DNA from: Accumulibacter sp964420975
Lineage (GTDB): Bacteria; Pseudomonadota; Gammaproteobacteria; Burkholderiales; Rhodocyclaceae
Length of the DNA: 64,000 bases
Reading direction: 5' to 3'
Assembly (NCBI GenBank): GCA_964420975.1
Contig: CAYQVH010000021.1
Coordinates: 8,376 to 72,375 of the forward strand
Part shown: positions 53,249 through 62,643 of the stretch, piece after piece
Layout of the letters: each line of letters begins with the position of its first letter
How positions within the stretch are numbered: position 1 is the stretch's first letter
Notes under the pieces: generated by a model
Told to the model about the DNA's origin: nothing
The model's input: the letters and a program-made list of their open reading frames with translations, nothing else
The model's database searches: none
Position numbers and translations under genes: made by a program

Positions 53249-54721
53249 ATGTCCGAAGCCTACTTCAATCGCCTGGCCGCCGAAGGCTACAACCGCATTC
53301 CGGTGACCCTCGAGACCTTCGCCGATCTCGACACCCCGCTGTCGATCTACCTCAAGCTGGCGAACGGCCCCTACACCTATCTGCTCGAGTCGGTACAGGG
53401 AGGCGAGCGTTTCGGTCGCTATTCGATCATCGGCCTGGCAAGTCCGACGCGCATCGTCGTCAACGCGCATCAGGTGCTCGTCCTCAACGGCAATCGCATC
53501 GCGGAACGCGAGGACGATACCAACCCGCTCGAGTTCATCGGCAAGTACCTGCGGCGCTTCCGCGCCGCGCCCACCACCGGTCTACCACGGTTTTGCGGCG
53601 GTCTGGTCGGTTGTTTCGGCTACGACACGGTGCGCTACATCGAAACCCGGCTGACCCGCTCGCAAAAAGCCGACGACCTCGGCATCCCCGACGTCGTCCT
53701 CCTGCTTTCGGAAGAGCTGGCCGTGGTCGACAACCTGTCGGGCAAGCTGACGCTGGTCGTCTATGCTGAACCCGGCGTCCCGGGTGCGTACCCGAAAGCG
53801 CAGGCACGGCTGCGCGCACTGCTCGCCCGCTTGCGCGAACCGGTAGCGATTCCTTCGGAAACCCCGCAGTCGGCCGCGCCCGCCGTGTCGCTCTTCGGCG
53901 AAGCGCCGTTCAAGCGCGCCGTGATCCGCGCCAAACGCTACATCAGCGACGGGGACATCATGCAGGTGGTCCTCTCGCAGCGCATGAGCAAGCCGTTTAC
54001 CGCCAGCCCGATGGCGCTTTACCGCTCGTTGCGCTCGCTGAATCCGTCGCCGTACATGTTCTACTTTGACCTTGAGGACTTTCATGTCGTCGGCGCCTCG
54101 CCCGAGATCCTCGTTCGTCTCGAAGGCGATACGGTGACCGTCCGCCCGATCGCCGGCACGCGCCGACGCGGCGTCTCGTACGAGGAAGATCAGGCCTTGG
54201 CCGCCGAACTGCTGGCCGACGAAAAGGAACGCGCCGAACACGTGCAGTTGCTCGACCTCGGCCGCAACGACGCCGGCCGAGTTGCTCGTGTTGGCAGCGT
54301 GCGACTGACCGAAAACATGATCGTCGAGCGCTACTCGCACGTCATGCATATCGTCTCCAACGTGGAAGCGAAACTGCGTCCCGAACTGACCGCGCTCGAC
54401 GTGCTGAAAGCGACCTTCCCGGCCGGCACCGTATCCGGCGCGCCGAAGGTGCGGGCGATGGAAATCATCGACGAACTGGAGCCGGTGAAGCGCGGCCTCT
54501 ACGCCGGTGCCGTCGGCTACCTCGGCTTCAATGGCGACATGGACCTGGCGATCGCGATCCGCACCGCCATCGTCAAGGAGGGTCAGCTACACGTCCAGGC
54601 CGGCGCCGGCATCGTCGCCGACTCCGACCCAGCCGCCGAATGGCAGGAAACGGAAAACAAGGCACGCGCCGTGCTGCGCGCCGCGGAACTCGCAGAGATC
54701 GGTCTCGACACCCGCGGCTAG
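53249..54721 (+). CDS. trpE: Anthranilate synthase component I
   Basis: A 490-residue enzyme making anthranilate from chorismate with glutamine ammonia from TrpG. N-terminal tryptophan-site segment (PLSIYLKLANGPYTYLLESV); C-terminal chorismate-binding core with FYFDLEDFHVVGASPEIL, RPIAGTRRRG, DLGRNDAGRVA and PAGTVSGAPKVRAMEII. trpG, trpD and trpC, which often follow, are absent; the next gene is convergent pcm. Confidence 0.96.
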   Translation: MSEAYFNRLAAEGYNRIPVTLETFADLDTPLSIYLKLANGPYTYLLESVQGGERFGRYSIIGLASPTRIVVNAHQVLVLNGNRIAEREDDTNPLEFIGKYLRRFRAAPTTGLPRFCGGLVGCFGYDTVRYIETRLTRSQKADDLGIPDVVLLLSEELAVVDNLSGKLTLVVYAEPGVPGAYPKAQARLRALLARLREPVAIPSETPQSAAPAVSLFGEAPFKRAVIRAKRYISDGDIMQVVLSQRMSKPFTASPMALYRSLRSLNPSPYMFYFDLEDFHVVGASPEILVRLEGDTVTVRPIAGTRRRGVSYEEDQALAAELLADEKERAEHVQLLDLGRNDAGRVARVGSVRLTENMIVERYSHVMHIVSNVEAKLRPELTALDVLKATFPAGTVSGAPKVRAMEIIDELEPVKRGLYAGAVGYLGFNGDMDLAIAIRTAIVKEGQLHVQAGAGIVADSDPAAEWQETENKARAVLRAAELAEIGLDTRG

Positions 54722-54747
54722 ACGAAACGGCGAACGGCGCGGTCCCG

Positions 54748-55422
54748 TCACACCGCCATGGCTCCGGTCAAGGGAACGAAAACGACCGGCAAGATCCGCC
54801 GTTCGCTCAACGCCCCCTGGGCGTCCTTCTCGTACAAGATGAGCGTCTGACCGGCAAGCTGACGTCCCACCGGCATGAGTAGCCGACCACCGGGCCGCAA
54901 TTGCTCGAACAGCGCCGGCGGAACGCTCGCTGCGGCGGCGGTGACCACGATGGCGTCGTACGGAGCGTGTTCCGGCCAGCCGAGATGGCCGTTGCCGGCA
55001 CACACGTCGACGTTGCCAAATCCGAGTTGCTGCAACCGCCGTCGGGCCTGTTCGGCGAGTGGCGCGATGATCTCGATTGAATAAACCTGTTTCACCAGGC
55101 GGGACAAGACCGCCGCCTGATAGCCCGAACCCGTACCGACTTCAAGAACCCGGTCTTCGGCGCACGGTGCGATGAGGTCCGTCATCAAGGCGACAATATA
55201 GGGTTGCGAGATCGTCTGCCCGTGGCCGATCGGCAGCGGATGATTGGCGTACGCGCTGCTCTGCAGCTCATCAGCGACAAACAGGTGTCGCGGTACCGAG
55301 CGGAAGGCTTCGAGGACGCCAGCGGTGAGCGCCGAACGTCCGGTATAGCTCGCCGTGTCGCGCACCTCGTCGCGGAGGTCATCGAGCAGGAAAGGCAAAC
55401 GCCAGTCCTCGTCGCCGGCCAC
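54748..55422 (-). CDS. pcm: Protein-L-isoaspartate O-methyltransferase
   Basis: A 224-residue SAM enzyme that starts repair of isoaspartyl damage in proteins. Family segments: VPRHLFVADELQSSAYAN, PIGHGQTISQPYIVALM, SAM motif VLEVGTGSGYQAAVLS and DAIVVTAAA. It is convergent with trpE, 26 bases apart. Confidence 0.95.
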   Translation of the reverse strand: MAGDEDWRLPFLLDDLRDEVRDTASYTGRSALTAGVLEAFRSVPRHLFVADELQSSAYANHPLPIGHGQTISQPYIVALMTDLIAPCAEDRVLEVGTGSGYQAAVLSRLVKQVYSIEIIAPLAEQARRRLQQLGFGNVDVCAGNGHLGWPEHAPYDAIVVTAAAASVPPALFEQLRPGGRLLMPVGRQLAGQTLILYEKDAQGALSERRILPVVFVPLTGAMAV

Positions 55423-55486
55423 TGCTTTGCTCAGTCGGAAAGGTAGACGCTGTGGGCGCGGTCAGTCGCTACCCACAGCCGCTGCC

Positions 55487-55990
55487 TCAGCGTTGCCAAT
55501 GGACGCGCAGACGCGCGTCTTCCGCGTTGTAGTGAAACTCGAGTTCGCCCTGATACGAATGATGAACCGCCTCACCGAGGCCACGCGCCAAGTGGATGTC
55601 GGTCGTCGTGATGAGCATCTCGCTCTCTTTTTCTTCGATGGCCATCACCCGTTTCAGCGGATGCCCCTGACGTTCGCGAGCCGCCTCGTTGTAAACCAGG
55701 TGCCGAATTTCGTCGCGATGTTCGCTCAGAAACGCCCCGCAGAGGACGACAACTCCCGCCGGATAATGATCCTCAACCCGCTGGCACGCCGGACACATCG
55801 AGCGGTGCGCGTCCGGCGGCACACTGAGCCCCCATTGCCAACGGCCGCCGTGAAAGACGGCGCCGCAATGCGGACATAAGGTGGGTTCAGGAAGTTTCTT
55901 CCTGCTTTTGTACGTGTCGTGCCGTGCTTCCTGGAGAAGCCGGTCGCGGCGTACGGACTGGAAACCGACGGGAATCGATCTGCTGATCAT
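55487..55990 (-). CDS. BCAM0308 family zinc-ribbon protein
   Basis: A 167-residue protein starting MISRSIPVGFQSVRRDRLLQ at 55990, behind an AGGAGG six bases away; the upstream ATG (56077) lacks such a site. A zinc-ribbon pair, PTLCPHCGAVFHGGRW and SMCPACQRVEDHYPAG, is followed by a helical, acidic half with AIEEKESEMLITTTDIH. The family is reported in stress-inducible loci of Burkholderia; its function is unknown to me. Confidence 0.8.
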   Translation of the reverse strand: MISRSIPVGFQSVRRDRLLQEARHDTYKSRKKLPEPTLCPHCGAVFHGGRWQWGLSVPPDAHRSMCPACQRVEDHYPAGVVVLCGAFLSEHRDEIRHLVYNEAARERQGHPLKRVMAIEEKESEMLITTTDIHLARGLGEAVHHSYQGELEFHYNAEDARLRVHWQR

Positions 55991-56186
55991 GGCCAACCTC
56001 CTCTTGGCGCCGACGCCGCGCAGCGATCCGACCAAGAGTTCACCTACGCGACGGCAAGCCTCTTCTCCACTCATCATAGGACGTCGACACGACCATTTCC
56101 GAAAAAATGGACCGCACAGAAACGCTTATGCCTCGGGACTCACAACGGAGGTTTCCAGCGGGCCGTGTTAGCGACGGCAGTCGCGC

Positions 56187-57629
56187 TCAGCAAACCCTTA
56201 CGTTCTTGAATTGCCAGGGATCCGCGAGATCGAGATCCTCGACGAACAGGCGCTGACGATCGCTGAGCGGCGTCCAGTCGGTATAGGCACCGATGACCGG
56301 ACCGAGGTACGGCGCGCACAGATCGAGGATCCGCGCGAAGTCCATCTCCTCGGGCTCGACCACCCCGCGGTCAGGGTTCTCGATCGCCCAGACCATTCCC
56401 GCCAGCGCCGCGGCGGTCACTTGCAAGGCCGTCGCGCTGTTATGCGGAGCAATCTCTCGCGCTTCGTCCACGCTCAGCAGCGAACCGTACCAGTAGGCGT
56501 TGCGAGCGTGGCCGGCAAGCAAAACACCCAGTTCGTCGACGCCGCCCGCGACGATATCGTCGACCAGGATCCGTTTCGACTTCTGCAGCACATAGTTGTA
56601 GCCGCAGAACTCGTGCAGCGAGAGCACGGCGTCGTCGCACGGATGGTAGGCGTAATGGACCGTTGGCCGATAGGTGGGCCGACCGTCTTCCCTCAGCGTA
56701 AAGTAGTCGGCGATCGAAATCGCCTCGCCGTGCGTGATCGCAAAGCCGTGGTAAGGCCCGCTGCGCGGCGTCCAGCTGCGCACGCGTGTCGCACAGCCTG
56801 GCCGGTTAAGGTAGATGGAGGCGCACGATCCGCTCGAATGGCGATGGCCATCGAGTGGAAAATGCCTCTCGTGCGACCCCCAACCCAGCTCACACGGTTG
56901 TTGTGCCTCGCTGACGAAGCCATCAACCGACCAGGTATTCACAAACTCGTCACGCTGCTTGCGCAGTGCGGACGCCTGAGTATCGCGTTCGGCGATGTGG
57001 ATGGTGCGGACACCGAGCCGCGATGCGAGCCCCGCCCATTCCTCGCGTGTCTGGCACGGCGTGAGGGCAATGCCGGTATCTGCAGCAAGGTCGAGCAAAG
57101 CCCGCTTGACGAAGTGTGACACCAGTCCCGGATTGGCGCCGTGGGTAATCACCGCTGTTGGCGTCGCCGAGCGACGACTGCGCAAGGCCAACACTTCTTC
57201 ACGCAGCGCGTAGTTGGTCCGCGCCGCGATCGGGATTGTCGGATCGGAGTATCCACCCGGCCAGGGCTCGATACAGGTGTCCAGATAAAGCGCGCCGCGC
57301 TCACGCGCGTAACCAATCAAAGCGACTGACGATACCTCGACCGAGACGTTAAGCAGAAAGTCGCCACACCCGACACGAGGCCCGAGCAGCCGCCGATAAT
57401 TCTCCACCGTCAACGCCTGATGGACGAAATGGACCCCGTACCTGGCCGCCACCGGCGCGCCTCGCGCGTCCGCGGCGATGATCGTCACCGCTTCGGGCAA
57501 CACAGCAAGATGACGTAGGATCAGCGGCAACATACCCTGACCAATGCTGCCGAAACCAACCATGACAAGACGCCCGCCAAGCTCGGCGTACACCTGATCC
57601 GACCTGCTTTCTCTTCCCGTCTCGACCAC
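56187..57629 (-). CDS. hss: Homospermidine synthase
   Basis: An NAD-dependent enzyme of about 480 residues making sym-homospermidine from putrescine. The Rossmann start LVMVGFGSIGQGMLPLILRH and the LNVSVEVSSVALIGYARERG, YLDTCIEPWPGGYSDP and THGANPGLVSHFVKRA segments match the family. GTG at 57629 is preferred, giving a short lead; an ATG at 57659 overlaps the upstream gene. Polyamine genes at 6.8-9.9 kb are the only possible functional relatives here. Confidence 0.88.
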   Translation of the reverse strand: MVETGRESRSDQVYAELGGRLVMVGFGSIGQGMLPLILRHLAVLPEAVTIIAADARGAPVAARYGVHFVHQALTVENYRRLLGPRVGCGDFLLNVSVEVSSVALIGYARERGALYLDTCIEPWPGGYSDPTIPIAARTNYALREEVLALRSRRSATPTAVITHGANPGLVSHFVKRALLDLAADTGIALTPCQTREEWAGLASRLGVRTIHIAERDTQASALRKQRDEFVNTWSVDGFVSEAQQPCELGWGSHERHFPLDGHRHSSGSCASIYLNRPGCATRVRSWTPRSGPYHGFAITHGEAISIADYFTLREDGRPTYRPTVHYAYHPCDDAVLSLHEFCGYNYVLQKSKRILVDDIVAGGVDELGVLLAGHARNAYWYGSLLSVDEAREIAPHNSATALQVTAAALAGMVWAIENPDRGVVEPEEMDFARILDLCAPYLGPVIGAYTDWTPLSDRQRLFVEDLDLADPWQFKNVRVC

Positions 57630-57634
57630 GTCAG

Positions 57635-58099
57635 CTACTCGCCATCCCAGTAAAACCACAGGTCCCGGCGGCCGCTCGGTCCGACGGTCGTCGTTCTGAC
57701 TTGCGTCCGGGCGCCGAAATCGGTTTCGATGCGGTACCGCCCGGCCGGCAAGGTGGCAAAGAAGAGAGGGCCCTCGGAAAGCGTCGCCAGCACCCGGCCT
57801 CCGCCAGCGTCGTGGATCACCACCCGGACGCCGGCAACATACGAGCCGCTGCCCCGTAAGGCGAATACGAGCTGCAGATTGTGTAGGCGACGCATCATCT
57901 CAATCTGGATCGGATCGTCGTCGCCGATACCCGTACTGAAATGGACGATGCCGTCGGCGACCGCCGGTAGTGGCGACAGGCAAGCCGCCATCGCCATCAC
58001 GGTGCAGCCGGAAAAACGGCCGGCGCGACGGCGCGCGCGCCCCGTGACCGCGTTCCACGTCCGCTTGACGTGCTCAAGGCATCGCTTGGCGTACCGCAT
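57635..58099 (-). CDS. Small secreted hypothetical protein after lon
   Basis: A frame with a hydrophobic run (CTVMAMAACLSPLPAVADG) that looks like a signal peptide ending VADG, then GIVHFSTGIGDDDPIQIEMM and a beta-rich domain (VRVVIHDAGGGRVLATLSEG, LFFATLPAGRYRIETDFGAR) like a carboxypeptidase-regulatory fold. The start is unclear: ATG 58099 overlaps lon by 26 bases; ATG 57997 gives a very short signal. It is followed directly by hss. Confidence 0.55.
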   Translation of the reverse strand: MRYAKRCLEHVKRTWNAVTGRARRRAGRFSGCTVMAMAACLSPLPAVADGIVHFSTGIGDDDPIQIEMMRRLHNLQLVFALRGSGSYVAGVRVVIHDAGGGRVLATLSEGPLFFATLPAGRYRIETDFGARTQVRTTTVGPSGRRDLWFYWDGE

Positions 58100-60431
58100 C
58101 GTCGACCTTGTCGATGAAGACAAACTCCAGCCTTTCCCTGGCTTCGGCCGGTACCTCGTCGAGATCGCGCCGGTTCCTCGCCGGCAGCAGGACGCGCGAA
58201 ATTCCGGCGCGCATCGCGGCCAGGACCTTGTCCTTGATCCCGCCAACCGGCAGTACCAGCCCGCGCAGGCTGATTTCGCCCGTCATCGCGGTATCGCTGC
58301 GCACCGGCCGATCCGCAAACAGCGACGCGAGCGCGATGAACATCGCGACGCCAGCACTCGGCCCGTCCTTGGGAATCGCTCCCGCCGGTACGTGTACATG
58401 CACATCGCTCAGGGCGAAGCTGGCGAGGTCAACGCCGAGTGACCGCGCGTGCGTCTTGACCAGCGTCAGCGCCGCCTGTGCCGACTCCTTCATCACCTCG
58501 CCCAGTTGACCGGTAAGGATCAATTTGCCCTCGCCGGGAATCCGACTGGTTTCGATGAACAGGATGTCACCGCCAACCGGCGTCCACGCCAGTCCGGTGG
58601 CAACACCCGGCTCAGCCGTGCGCAGGGCGACTTCGTTGTCGAACTGAACGGGGCCAAGGATGGCCGCCAGATCGCCTTCGTCGACTTGCATCACCTGCCG
58701 CTGGCCGTCGGCAATGTCGACCGCCGCACGCCGGCAGACCGCCCCGATCTGGCGCTCGAGCGAACGGACGCCGGCTTCGCGGGTGTAATCACGAATGATC
58801 GCGGTCAGCGCCGCGTCCGAGAACGTGATTTGCCCGTCCTGCAAACCGTTTTGCGCCATCTGTCGGGCGACCAGATAGCGGCGCGCGATCTCGCGCTTCT
58901 CCTCCTGGGTATAGCCCGGCAGCTGGACGATCTCCATACGGTCACGCAACGGCCCGGGAATGGTGTCGAGCACGTTGGCGGTGGTAATGAACAGCATCCG
59001 CGACAGATCGTAGGGCAACGCGAGGTAGTTGTCGCGAAAGCTGTTGTTCTGCTCCGGGTCAAGCACCTCAAGCAGCGCGGCGGCCGGGTCGCCCTGAACC
59101 CCGCTGCCCAGCTTGTCGATTTCGTCGAGCATCATCACGCAGCCGCGTGAGCCCGCCTTGCGGATCGCTTGAAGGATGTTTCCCGGCAAGGCGCCAATAT
59201 AGGTCCGCCGGTGACCACGGATTTCCGCCTCGTCGTGACAACCGCCGAGCGAGGCGCGAACGAACTTGCGCCCCAACGCGCGGGCAATCGACTGACCGAG
59301 CGACGTCTTGCCGACGCCCGGCGGACCGACAAAGCAGAGAATCGACCCGTGTCCGGCCGGGTTCAGTTTACGTACGGCAAGAAACTCGATGATTCGCTGC
59401 TTGATCTTGTCCAACCCGAAATGGTCGGCCTCGAGCATCTCGCGCGCGGCAGCGATTTCAATCCGGTCGGGCTCCGGCTCACGCCACGGCAGCTCGACCA
59501 GCCAGTCGAGATAAGTGCGCAGCATCGAGTATTCGGCGGAGCCGTCGGACATCCGTTCGAGTCGCCGCAGCTCCTTGTCCGCCTGCGCCAGCACGTCCTC
59601 GGGCATGCCGGCCTCGGCAATCGCCTTGCGCAAAGCGGCGATCTCGACGCTGTTGCCGGCATCGCCCTCGCCCAGCTCGTTCTGGATCGACTTCAACTGC
59701 TCGCGCAGGAGATACTCCCTCTGATGCTGGTCGATGCTCGCCTTCGTCCGCTCCTCGATCTCCCGCGACAGGCGTAGCACTTCGAGGCGTTTCTGCAACA
59801 AGTCGAGAACCCGATCGAGCCGCCGGCGAATGTCTATCGTTTCCAGCACCTGCTGGCGTTCGCCGATCTTGACCTCGACCACGCTCGCCACCAGGTCGGC
59901 GAGCGCCCCCGGCTGGGCAACGTTCTTGATGGCGCCAACCAGCTCCTGCGAAACCTGCGGCAGATACTGGAGAACTTCAAGTGCGCGTTCCCGGAGCTGG
60001 ATGATGCGCGCTTCGACTTCATTCCCCGCCGCCTCGGGCTCGTCGATACGCCCCGTGCGCGCAGCAAGAAACGGATAGCCCGGCAGGTACTCGGCGACAC
60101 GAAATCGTTGCAGCCCCTGACAGACGATGACGTGCGAGCCATCGGGCAGGGTGACATAGCGCAGGATGTTGGCCACCGTGCCAACCAGGCAAAGATCATC
60201 CGCGCCGGGGACCTCCACCTCGGCGTCACGCTGCAGCAAGATGCCGACCGGGCGATCGCTCTTTGCCGCCTGCTGCGCGGCCCGAATCGACTGCTCTCGA
60301 CCAATCGTCAGCGGCAGGATCATTCCCGGAAAGAGGACGACGTTGCGCACCGGAACGATCAACAAGGCGTCCTCGGGAATCGCCGGACTGCCCGCTACCG
60401 GCAGGCGTTCTCGGTTGCGGTCACCGGCCAT
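58074..60431 (-). CDS. lon: ATP-dependent Lon protease
   Basis: A 785-residue LonA: substrate-binding N-domain (LIVPVRNVVLFPGMILPLTI), AAA+ with Walker A GPPGVGKTSLGQ and Walker B VMMLDEIDKLG, and the protease domain with catalytic Ser in KDGPSAGVAM and Lys in GGIKDKVLAA. It follows the Hsp20 gene by 14 bases, so it may be a stress-type copy besides the housekeeping lon, which is not shown to be here. Confidence 0.95.
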   Translation of the reverse strand: MAGDRNRERLPVAGSPAIPEDALLIVPVRNVVLFPGMILPLTIGREQSIRAAQQAAKSDRPVGILLQRDAEVEVPGADDLCLVGTVANILRYVTLPDGSHVIVCQGLQRFRVAEYLPGYPFLAARTGRIDEPEAAGNEVEARIIQLRERALEVLQYLPQVSQELVGAIKNVAQPGALADLVASVVEVKIGERQQVLETIDIRRRLDRVLDLLQKRLEVLRLSREIEERTKASIDQHQREYLLREQLKSIQNELGEGDAGNSVEIAALRKAIAEAGMPEDVLAQADKELRRLERMSDGSAEYSMLRTYLDWLVELPWREPEPDRIEIAAAREMLEADHFGLDKIKQRIIEFLAVRKLNPAGHGSILCFVGPPGVGKTSLGQSIARALGRKFVRASLGGCHDEAEIRGHRRTYIGALPGNILQAIRKAGSRGCVMMLDEIDKLGSGVQGDPAAALLEVLDPEQNNSFRDNYLALPYDLSRMLFITTANVLDTIPGPLRDRMEIVQLPGYTQEEKREIARRYLVARQMAQNGLQDGQITFSDAALTAIIRDYTREAGVRSLERQIGAVCRRAAVDIADGQRQVMQVDEGDLAAILGPVQFDNEVALRTAEPGVATGLAWTPVGGDILFIETSRIPGEGKLILTGQLGEVMKESAQAALTLVKTHARSLGVDLASFALSDVHVHVPAGAIPKDGPSAGVAMFIALASLFADRPVRSDTAMTGEISLRGLVLPVGGIKDKVLAAMRAGISRVLLPARNRRDLDEVPAEARERLEFVFIDKVDDAVRQAMP

Positions 60432-60445
60432 CGTCGTAATCCCGC

Positions 60446-60847
60446 TCAGCGCCGGCGAAGGACGAGCACCAGACAGCCGTCGGCGAAGAAGCGCTGCCGT
60501 ATCCGGTAGCGACCGGGAGGCAAATCGACCCGGCGCTGGAAGCGACCGTACGGGATCTCGAGGCGGTGGATCGCCGCATGCTGCGAAGGTGACGGCATCG
60601 CGCGTTCCCCCTGGACGAGCAGTCCGCCGTCGTCGAGCTGAACTTCGATCTGCTCCGCCTTGACGCCCGGCAGAGCGACCAGAACGCTCAGTTCGCCGGC
60701 GTCCTCATAGACGTCGACTGCCGGTGCCCAGCAGGGAACCGCCTCCAGAGCTTCCAGAGTGAACACTCGGCGCTGCAGCTGTTCGCCGCCCTGCAGGAGG
60801 TCCATGGCTTCGGTCCACACCCAGTAACCCTGGTCATGAGATCGCAT
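60446..60847 (-). CDS. Small heat shock protein Hsp20
   Basis: A 133-residue alpha-crystallin-domain chaperone. The domain starts near PAVDVYEDAGELSVLVALPG and includes VKAEQIEVQLDDGGLLVQGE and IPYGRFQRRVDLP. It lacks a clear C-terminal IxI tail, so oligomerisation may differ. Start 60847 (MRSHDQG) is preferred over an ATG three codons upstream. It is 14 bases upstream of lon, fitting a holdase plus protease pair. Confidence 0.88.
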   Translation of the reverse strand: MRSHDQGYWVWTEAMDLLQGGEQLQRRVFTLEALEAVPCWAPAVDVYEDAGELSVLVALPGVKAEQIEVQLDDGGLLVQGERAMPSPSQHAAIHRLEIPYGRFQRRVDLPPGRYRIRQRFFADGCLVLVLRRR

Positions 60848-61293
60848 CGCTCGCATCCTTCAGCACCGACCTCGCCGACAGTGGCGCGTAGTTCAAGTAT
60901 AGCGCTCCACCTCTCGCTTGCGATCGCCGACCACCACCGCCCCACCTGGGGAAATCTTGAATGCTTCGTAGCGCTGCCGGATAATCGCGCTCTGCCGGTG
61001 GCATCTGCACCGACCACCGTTCAACGCCGGCATGTTGGCGAGTTGGGCGACTCATGCCGGAATCGATTGGCGGCAGAGCAGGCGGGAGCCGACGAACCAG
61101 GGGATTGGACAGCCATGCTGCTGATGATCGAAAAGCATCATCGGCATCCGGCAAAGTCCGTGACTACCCGATACCCGACTCAAAGCCAAGCAACAGCAAG
61201 GGATTAGCATCCGGTAGCAATCGGCATCGTCCATTGCAATCCGAGTAAATAGCGGGTATCGTAGCGGGTATCACTTCCCCGGATACCCGCATC
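60848..61293. other. Intergenic region holding the edge of the integrated element
   Basis: Between divergent hsp20 and the integrase gene. It includes inverted repeats CCGGCATG (61028-61035) with CATGCCGG (61054-61061), a GATGAT..ATCATC hairpin near 61123-61143 and TACCCGATACCCG (61165-61177). Texture shifts from GC-rich to mixed near 61.1 kb. The attachment site probably lies here, but its partner is outside the window and no tRNA is seen. Confidence 0.5.
61250..61290 (+). repeat. Repeated GGGTATC sites before the integrase gene
   Basis: TAGCGGGTATC occurs at 61250-61260 and again at 61262-61272, and GATACCCGC (inverted) at 61282-61290, ending three bases before the integrase ATG. Related TACCCGATACCCG is at 61165-61177. 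Such clusters are typical of integrase arm-binding or autoregulatory sites. Confidence 0.6.
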
Positions 61294-62538
61294 ATGCCCC
61301 TGACCGACGCGAAAATCCGCAACACCAAGCCCGGCGACAAGCCGATACGCTTACCTGATGGCGGCTGGCTGTATCTGGAAATCAGACCTTCCGGCGCGAA
61401 GCTATGGCGCTTCCGCTATCGCATCGCTGGCAAGGAAAACATTTTTGCCATTGGCGAGTATTTCACCAACAAGCGGGAGGGGCATGTATCGCTTGATGAT
61501 GCCCGGAAGGAAAGGGACAAGGCGCGGGCGCTGGTGAATCAAGGCATTCATCCGGCGCACCAGAGGCAAGCCGAACGGCTGGCAACCCATTCCGAAAGCG
61601 GCAACACTTTCGAGGCTGTGGCGAGAGAGTGGATAGCCAAGAAAAAACCGACATGGACACCCTACTATCTGCGGCAAGTTGAGCGGTTCATGGAAGCCGA
61701 TGTATTCCCCAAGATCGGCAAGCATCCCATTCGGAACGTGACAGCGGCGCAACTGCTGGAAATCGTCAAGGCAATCGAAGGGCGCGGCGCTGAAACCGTG
61801 GCCTTGCTGGTGCGGCAATGGGCTTCGGCAGTGTTCCGCTATGCCGTGGCAACCCTGCGGGCGGATGCCGATCCAGCGGCAGCATTGAAGGGCGCGATTC
61901 ACCGACCGAAGGTAGAGCATCGCAAGCCCCTGACCCGCGACCAGATAAAGGCATTCGTGAAAGCCCTTGATGGCTATGCCGGGTATCGAACTACGGTTAT
62001 CGCCCTGCGCTTGATGCTGCTGACCTTTGTTCGTACGATGGAATTGCGGGGGGCGCAATGGGATGAAATCGACCTTGACCGGGCGGAATGGCGCATCCCT
62101 GCCGAGCGGATGAAGATGCGGGAGCCACACATTGTTCCCCTGTCCCGGCAAGCCGTGGAATTGTTGCGCGAACTGCATACCTACACCGGGGGGCGCGGGA
62201 TGCTGTTCCCGAATTACCGCAACCCGAAAACCTGCATGACGGCAACGACACTGAATCGGGCGTTGGAACGCATGGGCTTCAACGGCAAAGACAGCATCGG
62301 CTTTTCGGCGCATGGCTTCCGGGCTACGGCTTCAACCATCCTGAATGAAATCGGCTTTCGGCCTGACGTGATCGAGCGCCAGCTAGCCCATGCCGAGCGC
62401 AACAAGGTAAGGGCCAGCTACAACCAAGCCGAATATCTGGAAGAGCGGCGGGCCATGATGCAGCAATGGGCAGACCTGACCGACGAAATGGCAAGGGATG
62501 ATGACAAAGTGACGCCGATCAAGCGAGCGGCGGCATGA
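61294..62538 (+). CDS. int: Tyrosine recombinase/integrase (DUF4102 arm-binding type)
   Basis: A 414-residue integrase. N-terminal arm-binding domain (MPLTDAKIRNTKPGDKPIRL, LPDGGWLYLEIRPSGAKLW), core-binding middle (FEAVAREWIAKKKPTW) and catalytic domain with R in FVRTMELRGAQW, HGFRATAST (HxxR), LAHAERNKVRASY with the final His and the Tyr nucleophile region. It mediates site-specific insertion and excision of the element. It is intact. Confidence 0.95.
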   Translation: MPLTDAKIRNTKPGDKPIRLPDGGWLYLEIRPSGAKLWRFRYRIAGKENIFAIGEYFTNKREGHVSLDDARKERDKARALVNQGIHPAHQRQAERLATHSESGNTFEAVAREWIAKKKPTWTPYYLRQVERFMEADVFPKIGKHPIRNVTAAQLLEIVKAIEGRGAETVALLVRQWASAVFRYAVATLRADADPAAALKGAIHRPKVEHRKPLTRDQIKAFVKALDGYAGYRTTVIALRLMLLTFVRTMELRGAQWDEIDLDRAEWRIPAERMKMREPHIVPLSRQAVELLRELHTYTGGRGMLFPNYRNPKTCMTATTLNRALERMGFNGKDSIGFSAHGFRATASTILNEIGFRPDVIERQLAHAERNKVRASYNQAEYLEERRAMMQQWADLTDEMARDDDKVTPIKRAAA

Positions 62539-62643
62539 CGGTTTGCCGCACCTAGCCCGAGGCTGAGCCCCGAGGGCGAACACCGGGAAACCCTTGCCCG
62601 GCTGGTGCGGCACCCAATCAAGGGCGAGCGTGAAAGGGACGCG

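Noticed and set aside
60857..60920. Heat-shock sigma-32 promoter before hsp20
   Set aside because: A CTTGAA is present on the minus strand but no CCCCAT-like -10 follows at proper distance.
61000..61290. tRNA gene as integration target
   Set aside because: No cloverleaf or T-loop sequence found near the integrase.
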